Assembly (NCBI GenBank): GCA_038327995.1
Contig: JBBQLP010000001.1
Location: 1 to 64,000 of the forward strand
Length of the DNA: 64,000 nt
Source: CAIOYC01 sp038327995
Lineage (GTDB): Bacteria > Pseudomonadota > Alphaproteobacteria > Caulobacterales > Caulobacteraceae
Direction: 5' to 3'
The position numbers and the translations under genes were made by a program. The notes beneath the pieces were generated by a model that was given only the letters and a program-made list of their open reading frames with translations, did not search any database and was not told the origin of the DNA. Position 1 is the stretch's first letter, and each line of letters starts with the position of its first letter. This document shows positions 45,194 through 53,875 of this stretch, piece by piece.

Positions 45194-47134
45194 TTAGATG
45201 GTGTAGTCGGTCGTCTCCGGGGCCCGGTCAGTCAGGGTGCTACGGCGCTCCAAGGCCTCGAAAATCCACTCGGCGGCCTCTTCGGCGGACATTGCGACGG
45301 TGTCGACCCGCAGGTTGGGATGCTCGGGCGCCTCATAGGGGCTGTCGACGCCGGTGAAGTTCTTCAATTCCCCAGCGCGGGCCTTCTTATAGAGGCCCTT
45401 CACATCACGGTCTTCGGCGATGGCGAGGGGGGTGTCTACGTGCACCTCGATGAAGTCGCCCTCCGGCATCAGGGCGCGCGCCATCGCCCGGTCGGCGCGG
45501 AAGGGGGAGATGAACGAGACCAGCACGATCAGGCCCGCGTCCGCCATCAGGCGCGCCACTTCAGCCACGCGGCGGATGTTCTCAACCCGGTCCTGGTCCG
45601 AGAAGCCAAGGTCGCCGTTCAGGCCGTGACGCAGGTTGTCGCCGTCCAGCACATACGTGTGGCGCCCCTGACCGTGAAGGCGCTTTTCCAGAAGGTTGGC
45701 GATGGTGGACTTGCCCGCGCCAGACAGGCCGGTGAACCAGACCACCGCCGGGTTCTGGGTCTTCAGCGCTGCGCGCGAAGTCTTGGACACGTCCAGCGAC
45801 TGCCAGTGGATGTTCCGCGCCTGACGCAGCGCGCGCTTCAGCATCCCCGCCGCCACGGTGGCGTTGGTGATCCGGTCGATCAGCAGAAACCCGCCCGTAT
45901 CCCGGTTTTTGGCATAGGGATCGAAACCGATGGGCTGGTCGAGCGCGATTTCCGCCGAGCCGATGGCGTTCAACGCCAGAGTCGTCGCCGGACCTTCCGC
46001 GCCCGAATCTACGTCGATCACATACGAGGGCGCAGCAACCCGCACCGGCGCGGTGCGGGCGCCGATCTTCAGGAGGTATGATTTGCCGGGATCGAGAGCG
46101 GTGTCGCTCATCCAGACAAGATCCGCCTCGAAGCGGTCGGCGGCCTCGGCGGGGGCGTCGGCGCCGACGATCAGGTCGCCCCGGCTGATGTCGATCTCAG
46201 CGTCGAGGGTCAAGGTCACGGCTTGATCCGCGCCCGCTTCGGCAAGGTCGCCGTCGTAGGTGACGATGCGGGCGACACGCGCCTCTTTGCCCGACGGTAG
46301 CACCCGAACCCGCGATCCCGGCTGAATTCGGCCCGAGGCGATCAGGCCGGAAAAGCCGCGGAAATCCAGATTGGGCCGGTTCACCCACTGCACCGGCATC
46401 CTGAACGGCGCGCCGGAGACGGTCTTGTCCACCTCGACGGCTTCCAGATGTTCCAGAAGGGTGGGCCCGGCGTACCATGCGGTGTTGACGCTGGGCGTCG
46501 TCACGTTGTCGCCGCGCAGGCCCGAGACCGGAATGGCGGCGATCTCCGCAAACCCGAGGGATGCGGCGAAGACCTGGTAGTCGGCGACGATGCGGTCGAA
46601 CACGGCCCGGTCGAACCCGACCATGTCCATCTTGTTGACGGCCAGGACGACCTTCTTGATGCCAATGAGGGAGACGAGGCGGCTGTGGCGGCGAGTCTGT
46701 GTGAGCACACCCTTCCTCGCGTCGATCAGGATCACGGCCAAATCGGCGGTGGATGCGCCGGTAATCATGTTGCGGGTGTACTGCTCATGCCCGGGCGTGT
46801 CGGCGACGATGAACTTGCGCCGGTCGGTGGAGAAGAAGCGGTAGGCCACGTCTATGGTGATGCCCTGCTCGCGCTCGGCCTGAAGGCCGTCGACGAGGAG
46901 CGCGAAGTCAATCTCGCCGCCCTGGGTGCCGATCGTCTTGGAGTCGCTCTCCAACGCCGCGAGATGATCCTCGAAGATCATCTTGGAATCGTAAAGCAGC
47001 CGTCCGATCAGGGTCGACTTGCCGTCGTCCACCGATCCGCAGGTGATGAAGCGCAGCAGTGATTTGGCCTGATGCTTGGCGAGATAGGCGTCGATGTCGC
47101 GTTCAATCAGGTCTGTGTCGTCGAGGGTTGTCAA
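45194..47134 (-). CDS. cysNC: CysN-CysC fusion: sulfate adenylyltransferase large subunit and APS kinase
   Basis: The 646-residue product joins two steps of sulfate activation. The N-terminal GTPase part has GSVDDGKST at 33-41, DTPGHEQY and NKMDMVGFD; it drives ATP sulfurylase with CysD. The C-terminal APS kinase (from about 445) has GLSGAGKST near 466 and makes PAPS. The start is TTG overlapping the cysD stop (TTGA), with AGGAGGG upstream as a strong ribosome site. The fusion is common in alphaproteobacteria. Confidence 0.96.
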   Translation of the reverse strand: MTTLDDTDLIERDIDAYLAKHQAKSLLRFITCGSVDDGKSTLIGRLLYDSKMIFEDHLAALESDSKTIGTQGGEIDFALLVDGLQAEREQGITIDVAYRFFSTDRRKFIVADTPGHEQYTRNMITGASTADLAVILIDARKGVLTQTRRHSRLVSLIGIKKVVLAVNKMDMVGFDRAVFDRIVADYQVFAASLGFAEIAAIPVSGLRGDNVTTPSVNTAWYAGPTLLEHLEAVEVDKTVSGAPFRMPVQWVNRPNLDFRGFSGLIASGRIQPGSRVRVLPSGKEARVARIVTYDGDLAEAGADQAVTLTLDAEIDISRGDLIVGADAPAEAADRFEADLVWMSDTALDPGKSYLLKIGARTAPVRVAAPSYVIDVDSGAEGPATTLALNAIGSAEIALDQPIGFDPYAKNRDTGGFLLIDRITNATVAAGMLKRALRQARNIHWQSLDVSKTSRAALKTQNPAVVWFTGLSGAGKSTIANLLEKRLHGQGRHTYVLDGDNLRHGLNGDLGFSDQDRVENIRRVAEVARLMADAGLIVLVSFISPFRADRAMARALMPEGDFIEVHVDTPLAIAEDRDVKGLYKKARAGELKNFTGVDSPYEAPEHPNLRVDTVAMSAEEAAEWIFEALERRSTLTDRAPETTDYTI

Positions 47135-48093
47135 AAGTAACCCTCCTGCTTTTTCGATTCCATGGTCGAGCCGTCGCGGTCTATCACGCGGCCCTGCCGT
47201 TCGGAGCTTTTGGCCAGCAGCATCTCCTGGATGATGCCTGTCAGTGTGTCGGCCTCGCTCTCGATGGCCCCGGTCAGGGGATAGTCGCCGAGAGTTCGGA
47301 AACGCACGCTCCTCATCATCGGCGCCTCGCCGGGGTTGAGCGGCATCCGGTCGTCGTCGACCATGATCAGCCCGCCGTCGCGCTCCACGACCGGGCGCAG
47401 CTTGGCGAGGTAGAGGCCTGGCAGCGCGATCCCTTCCCGGTGGATGTACTGCCAGATGTCGAGTTCAGTCCAGTTGGACAGGGGGAAGACGCGCAGCGAT
47501 TCTCCCTTGTGGATGCGGGTGTTGTAGAGCCGCCAAAGCTCTGGCCGCTGCTGCTTGGGGTCCCAGCGGTGATCCGGGGTACGAAAGGAGATGATCCTCT
47601 CCTTGGCTCGGCTCTTTTCCTCGTCCCGCCGCGCGCCGCCAAAGGCTGCGTCGAAGCCGTATTTATCGAGCGCCTGTTTCAGCGCCTGGGTTTTCATCAC
47701 GTCGGTGTGCACCGCCGATCCATGGGTGAAGGGTCCCACCCCGTCGCGCAGGCCGTCCTGGTTGGTGTGCACCAGAAGATCGAGCCCCAGCGCCTTGGTG
47801 TGGCTGTCGCGAAACGCGATCATCTCCCGGAACTTCCAGGTCGTATCCACGTGGAGGAGGGGAAAGGGGGGCTTGCCGGGATAGAAGGCCTTCATCGCAA
47901 GGTGCAGCAGCACCGCCGAATCCTTGCCGATGGAATAGAGCAACACTGGCTTGGAGCGTTCCGCCGCGACCTCGCGCAGAATGTGGATGCTTTCGGACTC
48001 AAGGCGCTGAAGGTGGTCGAGTCTGGGGGCGGCGTCGGGGGTTGGTGCAAGGGTCAACGTGTCCGCAGCCTCCCCATCCCGCACATTCCGCAT
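47131..48093 (-). CDS. cysD: sulfate adenylyltransferase subunit 2
   Basis: The 320-residue product makes adenylylsulfate from ATP and sulfate with CysN. The PP-loop is VLLYSIGKDSAVLLHLA, and HVDTTWKFREMI and LFPLSNWTELDIW-type (RVFPLSNWTELDIWQY) motifs are present. The ATG at 48093 follows AAGAGG at a normal distance. It is first in the cysD-cysNC operon. The 130 bases upstream hold a GC-rich hairpin. Confidence 0.97.
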   Translation of the reverse strand: MRNVRDGEAADTLTLAPTPDAAPRLDHLQRLESESIHILREVAAERSKPVLLYSIGKDSAVLLHLAMKAFYPGKPPFPLLHVDTTWKFREMIAFRDSHTKALGLDLLVHTNQDGLRDGVGPFTHGSAVHTDVMKTQALKQALDKYGFDAAFGGARRDEEKSRAKERIISFRTPDHRWDPKQQRPELWRLYNTRIHKGESLRVFPLSNWTELDIWQYIHREGIALPGLYLAKLRPVVERDGGLIMVDDDRMPLNPGEAPMMRSVRFRTLGDYPLTGAIESEADTLTGIIQEMLLAKSSERQGRVIDRDGSTMESKKQEGYF

Positions 48094-48166
48094 CGCTAAA
48101 ACCTCTTACACCCGAGCGGGCGTGCATTTCCAACAAGGCGGCGGTTTCTACAGGAGCCCTGACCAC

Positions 48167-48193
48167 CCCGCGCGGCAAATCCTCTCGCGCGGG
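48167..48193 (-). terminator. hairpin between cysQ and cysD
   Basis: CCCGCGCG (48167-48174) and CGCGCGGG (48186-48193) pair as a perfect eight-base stem, after the cysQ stop and about 75 bases before cysD. No T-run follows, so it could end the cysQ transcript or be part of a cysD leader. No known riboswitch was recognised. Confidence 0.45.
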
Positions 48194-48222
48194 CGTGAGA
48201 GAAACTATAGCGCCAGCAATCC

Positions 48223-49050
48223 TCAACGCATGAATGGTCCAATGGCGGGCGCATCGTCCAACAGCCCTACCGCCACGAAGCCGGGGTTGAAGAAGTTCGG
48301 CTTGCCGTATCTCAGCGGCGATCCATCGAGGGAGAAGGCCCGCCCGCCCGCTGCGATCAGCACCGCGTGGCCGGCGGCTGTGTCCCACTCCATGGTCGGC
48401 GACGGCCGGGGATAGATGTCCGCCTCCCCCGCCGCCAGAAGGCCAAACTTGAGCGATGAGCCAACCGAGATGCGCTCCCCCGCGCCGATGGCTTTCAGAT
48501 AGGCCTCGGTGGCTGGCACGTCATGAGACTTGGAGGCGAGGGCTACGAGTCTGGTACGCGGCGCGCTGACGCGCAACGCGTGGCGCTGATCAACCCGGGG
48601 CACGGCTGAGCCGCGCGAGGTCCAGGCCTCGTGCAACGTCGCATCCCCGACGTAGAAGGTCTGCCGCGCCGGAGCATACACGACCCCGATGGTCGCCTCG
48701 CCGCGTTCGATCAGGCCGATGTTGACGGTGAAGTCGGTTCCCCGGCGCACGAACTCGCGGGTGCCGTCTAGCGGGTCCACCAGAAAGAAGCGGTCCGTTA
48801 CGTCCGGAATACGCCCGGCCGCCGCCTCTTCCTCGGCCACCACGGGCACGCCCGGCGCCAGATGCGCCAGCGCCTTCAGGATGATCGCCTCAGCGGCGTG
48901 ATCGGCGACAGTGACGGGCGACAGGTCCGCCTTTTCGCTCACCTCGAACCCCTCTTCGAAAATGCGCCAGATTTCGGCGCCCGCCTCGAGAGACGCGATC
49001 ACGAGGCCCTCCAGAAGGGCGCGGCGGGCGACGGGGTCGGAAAAGGTCAT
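48223..49050 (-). CDS. cysQ: 3'(2'),5'-bisphosphate nucleotidase
   Basis: The 275-residue product hydrolyses PAP, the by-product of PAPS use, back to AMP. IMPase-type metal sites are EEE at 73-75, DPLDGTREF at 92-100 and MEWDTAAGHAVL near 223-234. Its place just upstream of cysD-cysNC on the same strand supports the sulfur-assimilation role. The start is ATG 49050 (MTFSDPVARR); longer starts overlap accA. Confidence 0.93.
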   Translation of the reverse strand: MTFSDPVARRALLEGLVIASLEAGAEIWRIFEEGFEVSEKADLSPVTVADHAAEAIILKALAHLAPGVPVVAEEEAAAGRIPDVTDRFFLVDPLDGTREFVRRGTDFTVNIGLIERGEATIGVVYAPARQTFYVGDATLHEAWTSRGSAVPRVDQRHALRVSAPRTRLVALASKSHDVPATEAYLKAIGAGERISVGSSLKFGLLAAGEADIYPRPSPTMEWDTAAGHAVLIAAGGRAFSLDGSPLRYGKPNFFNPGFVAVGLLDDAPAIGPFMR

Positions 49051-49176
49051 GCTCCCGTTTGGCCGGGCGGGCGCCCCGTTGCAAGAGCAACGGAACCTCG
49101 ACGGCGCTTCGCGCTTGTGAGATAGCCCGCCAACCCCTAGGTTCCGCCCCTTGTCCGCAGACGCCAAACAGGCCGC

Positions 49177-50163
49177 ATGACAGCCCCACGTCACTACCTG
49201 GAGTTCGAGCGTCCTATTGCCGACCTCGAAGCCAAGATCGAAGAACTCGGCAAACTCTCGGACGCCTCGGGCCCCATGCCTGAGGAGGCGGGGAGCGGCG
49301 CATTCGATTCGGAGATCACTGCCTTGCGCGCGCGCATCGAAGTGATGCGGGCTGAGACCTACGCCGGACTCGACGCCTGGCAGAAGACCCAGGTGGCCCG
49401 CCACCCCCAGCGACCCCACTTCTTCGACTACATTTCAGCCCTGATCGACGATTTCGTAGAACTCCGCGGCGACCGCGCCTTTGGCGACGATCAGGCCATG
49501 ATTGCGGGCCTCGGGCGTTTCCGAGGCGTCGCCGTCGCCCTGATCGGTCAGGAAAAGGGCCACGATACCGCCTCGCGCCTCAAACACAATTTCGGCATGG
49601 GACGGCCCGAGGGCTATCGCAAGGCGGTGCGCTTGATGGATCTTGCGGATCGGTTCGGCCTGCCGGTGCTGTCGTTCGTCGACACCGCCGGAGCCTTCCC
49701 CGGCAAGGAGGGCGAGGAGCGCGCCCAGGGCGAGGCCATTGCGCGGGCGACCGAGCGCTGCCTGACCTTGGGCGTGCCGATGATCGCCACCATCGCCGGC
49801 GAGGGCATGAGCGGCGGGGCCATCGGCATCGCCGCGGCCAACAAGGTGCTGATGCTGGAGCACTCGACCTATGCGGTGATCTCGCCTGAGGCTGGATCGT
49901 CCATTCTGTTTCGCGACCGAGCACAGGCCCCCCTGATGGCTAGGGCGATGAAGATCGCAGCCCAGGACCTGATCGGCTTTGGCGTCATCGACCGGATCAT
50001 CCCCGAGCCTCCCGGCGGCGCCCATTCCGGCCGCGCCGCGACCATGCAGGCGGTAGGCGATGCGGTGGCGGAGGAGCTGAAGCCGCTCCTGTTGCTTTCT
50101 CCGGATCAGCTTCGCACACAGCGGGCTGATCGGTTCTACGCGATCGGTCGGAGGATCGGGTGA
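49177..50163 (+). CDS. accA: acetyl-CoA carboxylase carboxyltransferase subunit alpha
   Basis: The 328-residue product carries malonyl-CoA synthesis with AccD, for fatty acid synthesis. Motifs include RPHFFDYISALIDDFVELRG, GHDTASRLKHNFGMGRPEGY, FVDTAGAFPGKEGEERAQGE and GEGMSGGAIGIAAAN. Normal length for proteobacterial AccA. It is divergent from cysQ and overlaps the next gene by four bases. Confidence 0.97.
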   Translation: MTAPRHYLEFERPIADLEAKIEELGKLSDASGPMPEEAGSGAFDSEITALRARIEVMRAETYAGLDAWQKTQVARHPQRPHFFDYISALIDDFVELRGDRAFGDDQAMIAGLGRFRGVAVALIGQEKGHDTASRLKHNFGMGRPEGYRKAVRLMDLADRFGLPVLSFVDTAGAFPGKEGEERAQGEAIARATERCLTLGVPMIATIAGEGMSGGAIGIAAANKVLMLEHSTYAVISPEAGSSILFRDRAQAPLMARAMKIAAQDLIGFGVIDRIIPEPPGGAHSGRAATMQAVGDAVAEELKPLLLLSPDQLRTQRADRFYAIGRRIG

Positions 50164-50711
50164 AACGAACGCTCGGCCTTGTCCTGTTGGTGAGCAGCCT
50201 CGCCGCTACAGCGCAGGCGGCCCCATCCAATTTTCCCGCGTCTCAGCCGGTTGCGCCGGCCAGCCGGTCCGCACCCGCCTCTGGCGGCCAGGCTCCGAGG
50301 CCGATCCCCCCATCGCTGAGGTTTGGCGCTCTCCCCTCGCCACCCAAGACCGTTACGCCAACCGATCCCATTGTCGCCCGCTACAGCGGCGCCTACGAGG
50401 GGTGTATGCACCGCGCGCTCTCCACTCTCGACATGATGGACTGCGCCGGGCGCGAAGGCGACCGTTGGGATGCTCGCCTGAACCGCGCCTACAGAGCCCA
50501 TATGAGCGAGTTCAACCCGCGCCAGAGGGAGGCGCTGACCGCCGCTGAGCGCGCATGGATCGCCTTTCGCCGCCTCGACTGCGTCGCCTACGAGGACGTG
50601 GAGGAGTGGGGCTCGATCTCGCGCATCGATGCTGCCCAGTGTTTCCTGCGCCGCACCGTGGAGCGGGCGCTGGAGCTTGAAGCCTTCCCGACTGATCACG
50701 GGCCGGGATAG
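50160..50711 (+). CDS. LprI-like (DUF1311) secreted protein
   Basis: The 183-residue product has a signal peptide (MKRTLGLVLLVSSLAATAQA) starting with GTG inside the accA stop. After a Pro-rich linker to about 80, the LprI domain follows: CMHRALSTLDMMDCAGREGD, WDARLNRAYRA, AERAWIAFRRLDC, with four Cys likely forming two disulfides. LprI domains inhibit lysozyme in some bacteria; here only the fold is supported. Confidence 0.85.
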   Translation: MKRTLGLVLLVSSLAATAQAAPSNFPASQPVAPASRSAPASGGQAPRPIPPSLRFGALPSPPKTVTPTDPIVARYSGAYEGCMHRALSTLDMMDCAGREGDRWDARLNRAYRAHMSEFNPRQREALTAAERAWIAFRRLDCVAYEDVEEWGSISRIDAAQCFLRRTVERALELEAFPTDHGPG

Positions 50712-50717
50712 ACGCGA

Positions 50718-51725
50718 TCAGGCGATGGCCTTGAGCGCCTCGCCGAGCTCGTCCACCGCAGCCTCGGTAGTGGCCCACGAGCACATGAACCGCACCGTGC
50801 CGTCTAAAAACCGGTAGACGAAAAAGCCCTTGTTTCGCAGGCGCTCCAGCGCAGGCTCGTCCATGTCGACGAACAGGGCGTTGCCTTGAACCGGATGCAT
50901 GATGGGGAAGGGCATCAGCGCCTTCAGCCTTTGCGCCATGGCGTTGGCGTGGGCGGCGCGGGCGCTCCAGGCGCCGGTTTCCAGCATCCCGATCCAAGGG
51001 GCGGCGAGAAAGCGGCCCTTGGAGGGCAGTTGCCCCGCCTGTTTCAGCCGCGCGTCGAAGCGGCGGGACAGGCCCTTGTCGAACAGAACGATGGCTTCCG
51101 AAAGAGGCGCGCCCGCTTTAGTCCCACCTACAATCAGGATATCTATACTGAGTGATTTCAGAACCTTGACGTCGAAATCTGAAGCGACCGCATTGGCGAG
51201 TCGCACCCCGTCAAGATGCACTGGCAGCCCTTTTTCGCGCGCTATCGCCGTCAAGGCGGCGACCTCGTCCACCGAATAGACCGTGCCGTATTCGGTGGCG
51301 TTGGTGATCGAAAGCGCGGCGGGCGACTGGCGGTAGGAGGCGTCGGGGGCTGCGAGGGCGGTCTTCAGGCTGCCCGGATCGATCTTGCCTGAGAGACCAT
51401 CCAGATGAACCAGCCCGACCCCGTGGCCGAAAAAGCCCGGCGCTCCGGTCTCGTCGGTGCAGATGTGTGCGTGCCTGTGCGCCGCCACCGCCTCGAACGG
51501 TCGGGCCAGAGCCGCGCAGGCGATTGCGTTGGCCGCCGTGCCGGAAGCCACGAACCGGACGTCTGCATCCGCGTCCAGCAAGCCACGCATGGCGTCAGCG
51601 GCCCGGAGGGTGACGTGATCGGTTCCATAGCCCGAGGTGAACCCGGCGTTGCCCGCGATCAACGCCTCCATCGCCTCCGGGCAAGCGCCAGCGGTGTTGT
51701 CGGACGCGAAGGAATAGTCAGCCAT
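50718..51725 (-). CDS. ltaE: low-specificity threonine aldolase
   Basis: The 335-residue PLP enzyme splits threonine (or allo-threonine) into glycine and acetaldehyde. GGTKAG has the PLP Lys203. SDNTAGACPEAMEAL, GTAANAIA and HLDGVRLANA are family motifs. Length is typical. It is followed nine bases upstream by the epoxide hydrolase-like gene; both could be one operon with the SDR. Confidence 0.9.
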   Translation of the reverse strand: MADYSFASDNTAGACPEAMEALIAGNAGFTSGYGTDHVTLRAADAMRGLLDADADVRFVASGTAANAIACAALARPFEAVAAHRHAHICTDETGAPGFFGHGVGLVHLDGLSGKIDPGSLKTALAAPDASYRQSPAALSITNATEYGTVYSVDEVAALTAIAREKGLPVHLDGVRLANAVASDFDVKVLKSLSIDILIVGGTKAGAPLSEAIVLFDKGLSRRFDARLKQAGQLPSKGRFLAAPWIGMLETGAWSARAAHANAMAQRLKALMPFPIMHPVQGNALFVDMDEPALERLRNKGFFVYRFLDGTVRFMCSWATTEAAVDELGEALKAIA

Positions 51726-51734
51726 GGATTTCGC

Positions 51735-52883
51735 TTACCCTATCTCCGCCGCCCACGCCCGCACGTCTTCCACATAGAGGTCCGGCTCCTCCATGGCCGC
51801 GAAATGGCCACCGCGCGGCAGGTCGGTCCAGCGCGTGGTGTTGTAGGCGTGCTCGGCGTAGGACCGGGGCGGAGGCTGATAGAGCGGCTCGCCGGGGAAG
51901 TTGGCGAAGGCGGTAGGAACCTCCACCCGCGTGCCAGGGGGCAAGGTCGCTGACATTTCCTCGAACACGGCGCGGTAGTACCAGACGCTGGTGGTGAAGC
52001 TTCCCGTCATCACATAGATCATCACATTGGTGATGAGTTGATCCATCGAATAGACTTCGTCGAACGGCTTGACGCGTAGGTCGGACCATTCGTGGAAACG
52101 CTCCACGATCCACGCGGCCTGACCTACCGGGTTGTCGGCCATGGCCCAGGCCAGCGATTGCGGCTTGGTGGCCTGAAGCTGGAAATAGGCGCCCAGCGCC
52201 TGTTGAGCGGCGGCGGTGCGCGCGGCCCAAGCCTTTTCGTCATCCAGCTGCGGCGGGGTCTGGCTGCGGATGCCCATCATGTTGAGGTGGATGGCGCGCA
52301 CGTGATCGGGATGGTCCAGCCCCAGGAAGCCCGTCACCAGCGCGCCCCAGTCGCCCCCCTGAGCCAGATACCGGTCGTAGCCCAGCACCTTGGTCATTAG
52401 GGTGTTGAACAGCCTGGCGGTGGCGCGTTGGCCGAACGGGTGCGCGGGCTTGGACGAGAAGCCGAAGCCGGGGAGCGAGGGGATGACGAGATCGAATGCA
52501 TCCTCTGCCCTGCCGCCGTGTTTCGAGGGAAAGGCCAGCTTGTTGATCGCCTCCCAAAACTCGTAGTGCGAGCCGGGCCAGCCGTGGGTGATGAGCAGCG
52601 GTCGCTTGCCGCGCGCTTCTCCCACCACGTGCACGAAATGTAGCGTGAAATCCTCTACTGGTGCGGTGAATTGCGGGAACCAGTTTAGCTCGGCCTGAGC
52701 AGCGCGCCAGTCGTAGACATCCGTCCAGTGCGTGCAGAGCGCCTTCAGGAAATCACCCTCGCACCCGTATCCCCACCCGCCGTCCGATGGCGCGGGCGGA
52801 AAGGGATAGGCACGCACGCGGTCCAGCACATGGGCGACATCGGCCTCGGACCAGTTGACCTTGAAGGGCGTGGGGGAAGTCAT
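51735..52883 (-). CDS. epoxide hydrolase-like protein (EHN family)
   Basis: The 382-residue product has an N-terminal epoxide hydrolase domain (about 1-110, FKVNWSEADVAHVLDRVRAY) and an alpha/beta hydrolase domain. ITHGWPGSHYEFW is the oxyanion-hole HGWPGS, AQGGDWGALVTG holds the nucleophile Asp, and GHFAAMEEPDLY the final His. It opens epoxides with water; the substrate is not known. The ATG at 52883 overlaps the SDR stop (ATGA). Confidence 0.88.
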   Translation of the reverse strand: MTSPTPFKVNWSEADVAHVLDRVRAYPFPPAPSDGGWGYGCEGDFLKALCTHWTDVYDWRAAQAELNWFPQFTAPVEDFTLHFVHVVGEARGKRPLLITHGWPGSHYEFWEAINKLAFPSKHGGRAEDAFDLVIPSLPGFGFSSKPAHPFGQRATARLFNTLMTKVLGYDRYLAQGGDWGALVTGFLGLDHPDHVRAIHLNMMGIRSQTPPQLDDEKAWAARTAAAQQALGAYFQLQATKPQSLAWAMADNPVGQAAWIVERFHEWSDLRVKPFDEVYSMDQLITNVMIYVMTGSFTTSVWYYRAVFEEMSATLPPGTRVEVPTAFANFPGEPLYQPPPRSYAEHAYNTTRWTDLPRGGHFAAMEEPDLYVEDVRAWAAEIG

Positions 52884-53800
52884 CAAATCGGATCGTAGGG
52901 GAAGACAGAGGCGGAGGCGCCTACGTCCGTGAAACTAGCTTTCATGGAGGGCAGCGCGTGGTCGATCAGGGTTTGGGGCGTCCAGCCCTCGATCCGCGCC
53001 ACCGAGCGCACCGGACGCGGCTGGTTGAACAGCACCACCTCGTTGCCGCGCACGGTGAAGATCTGGCCCGACACATCCTTAGCCGCTGGCGCGCACAGGG
53101 CGACGGCGAGCTGCGCCACTTGGTCGGCGCGCATAGCGTTCTTCATTCGCTCGACCCGCTTGGCCGAGGCCTCGTCCTTCACCGGGATGGTGGCGATCAT
53201 CCGAGTCCAGGCGAAGGGGGCGATGATATTGGAGCGCACGTTCTTGATGTGCCCTTCCATGGCGATGATGCGCGAGAGCCCCATGACGCCGAGCTTGGCG
53301 GCGGCGTAGTTGGCCTGGCCGATGTTGCCGATCAGGCCGGAGGTGGACGTGAAGTGCACATAGGCGCCGTCCTCCTGATCTCGGAACAACTCGATGGAGA
53401 CGCGGGAGACGTTGTAGGCTCCGCGCAGGTGCACCTCGATCACTGCGTCCCAGTCCGCGTCGTCCATCTTGTGAAACATCTTGTCGCGCAGGATGCCCGC
53501 CGGATTGATGATGCCGTGCAGGCCGCCAAACGTATCCTTGGCCTGTTCGACCATGGCTCTGACGCCCGCCATGTTGGTGACGCTGTCAGAGTTGGAGACG
53601 GCCTCAAAGCCCTCGGCCTTGATTTCCCGGGCGGTCTTTTCCGCAGGTCCGGCGTCGCCTTCGTCGCCGCCCGCCACCGATCCGCCGAGGTCGTTGACCA
53701 CCACCTTGGCGCCCTCGCGCGCGGCCAGAAGCGCGCATTCCCGCCCGATGCCGCCCGCGCCGCCGGTGACGATGATCACCTTGCCGTCCAGAACACCCAT
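52883..53800 (-). CDS. SDR family oxidoreductase (MFE-2-like) with NPAG motif
   Basis: The 305-residue product is a short-chain dehydrogenase like the 3-hydroxyacyl-CoA part of MFE-2. The cofactor motif TGGAGGIG is at 12-19, the catalytic Tyr165 and Lys169 are in YAAAK, and Ser152/154 is in HFTSTSG. The usual NNAG motif reads NPAG at 99-102, which places Pro where Asn normally stabilises the central sheet. The C-terminal 50 residues are an extension after the Rossmann fold. Its neighbours suggest lipid or fatty acid use. Confidence 0.88.
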   Translation of the reverse strand: MGVLDGKVIIVTGGAGGIGRECALLAAREGAKVVVNDLGGSVAGGDEGDAGPAEKTAREIKAEGFEAVSNSDSVTNMAGVRAMVEQAKDTFGGLHGIINPAGILRDKMFHKMDDADWDAVIEVHLRGAYNVSRVSIELFRDQEDGAYVHFTSTSGLIGNIGQANYAAAKLGVMGLSRIIAMEGHIKNVRSNIIAPFAWTRMIATIPVKDEASAKRVERMKNAMRADQVAQLAVALCAPAAKDVSGQIFTVRGNEVVLFNQPRPVRSVARIEGWTPQTLIDHALPSMKASFTDVGASASVFPYDPI

Positions 53801-53875
53801 GGCGTTTCTTCCTTATCTTGTTGGGGAGAAGGCTAGGGCGCGGACGCTAGGGCAGGCAAGGGGGTTTCGGAGCGC

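Noticed and set aside
48042..48130. short Cys-containing frame (MHARSGVRGFSDAEC...) at the cysD start as a leader peptide
   Set aside because: Most of it overlaps cysD coding in another frame and its codons are just the shadow of cysD; no independent support.
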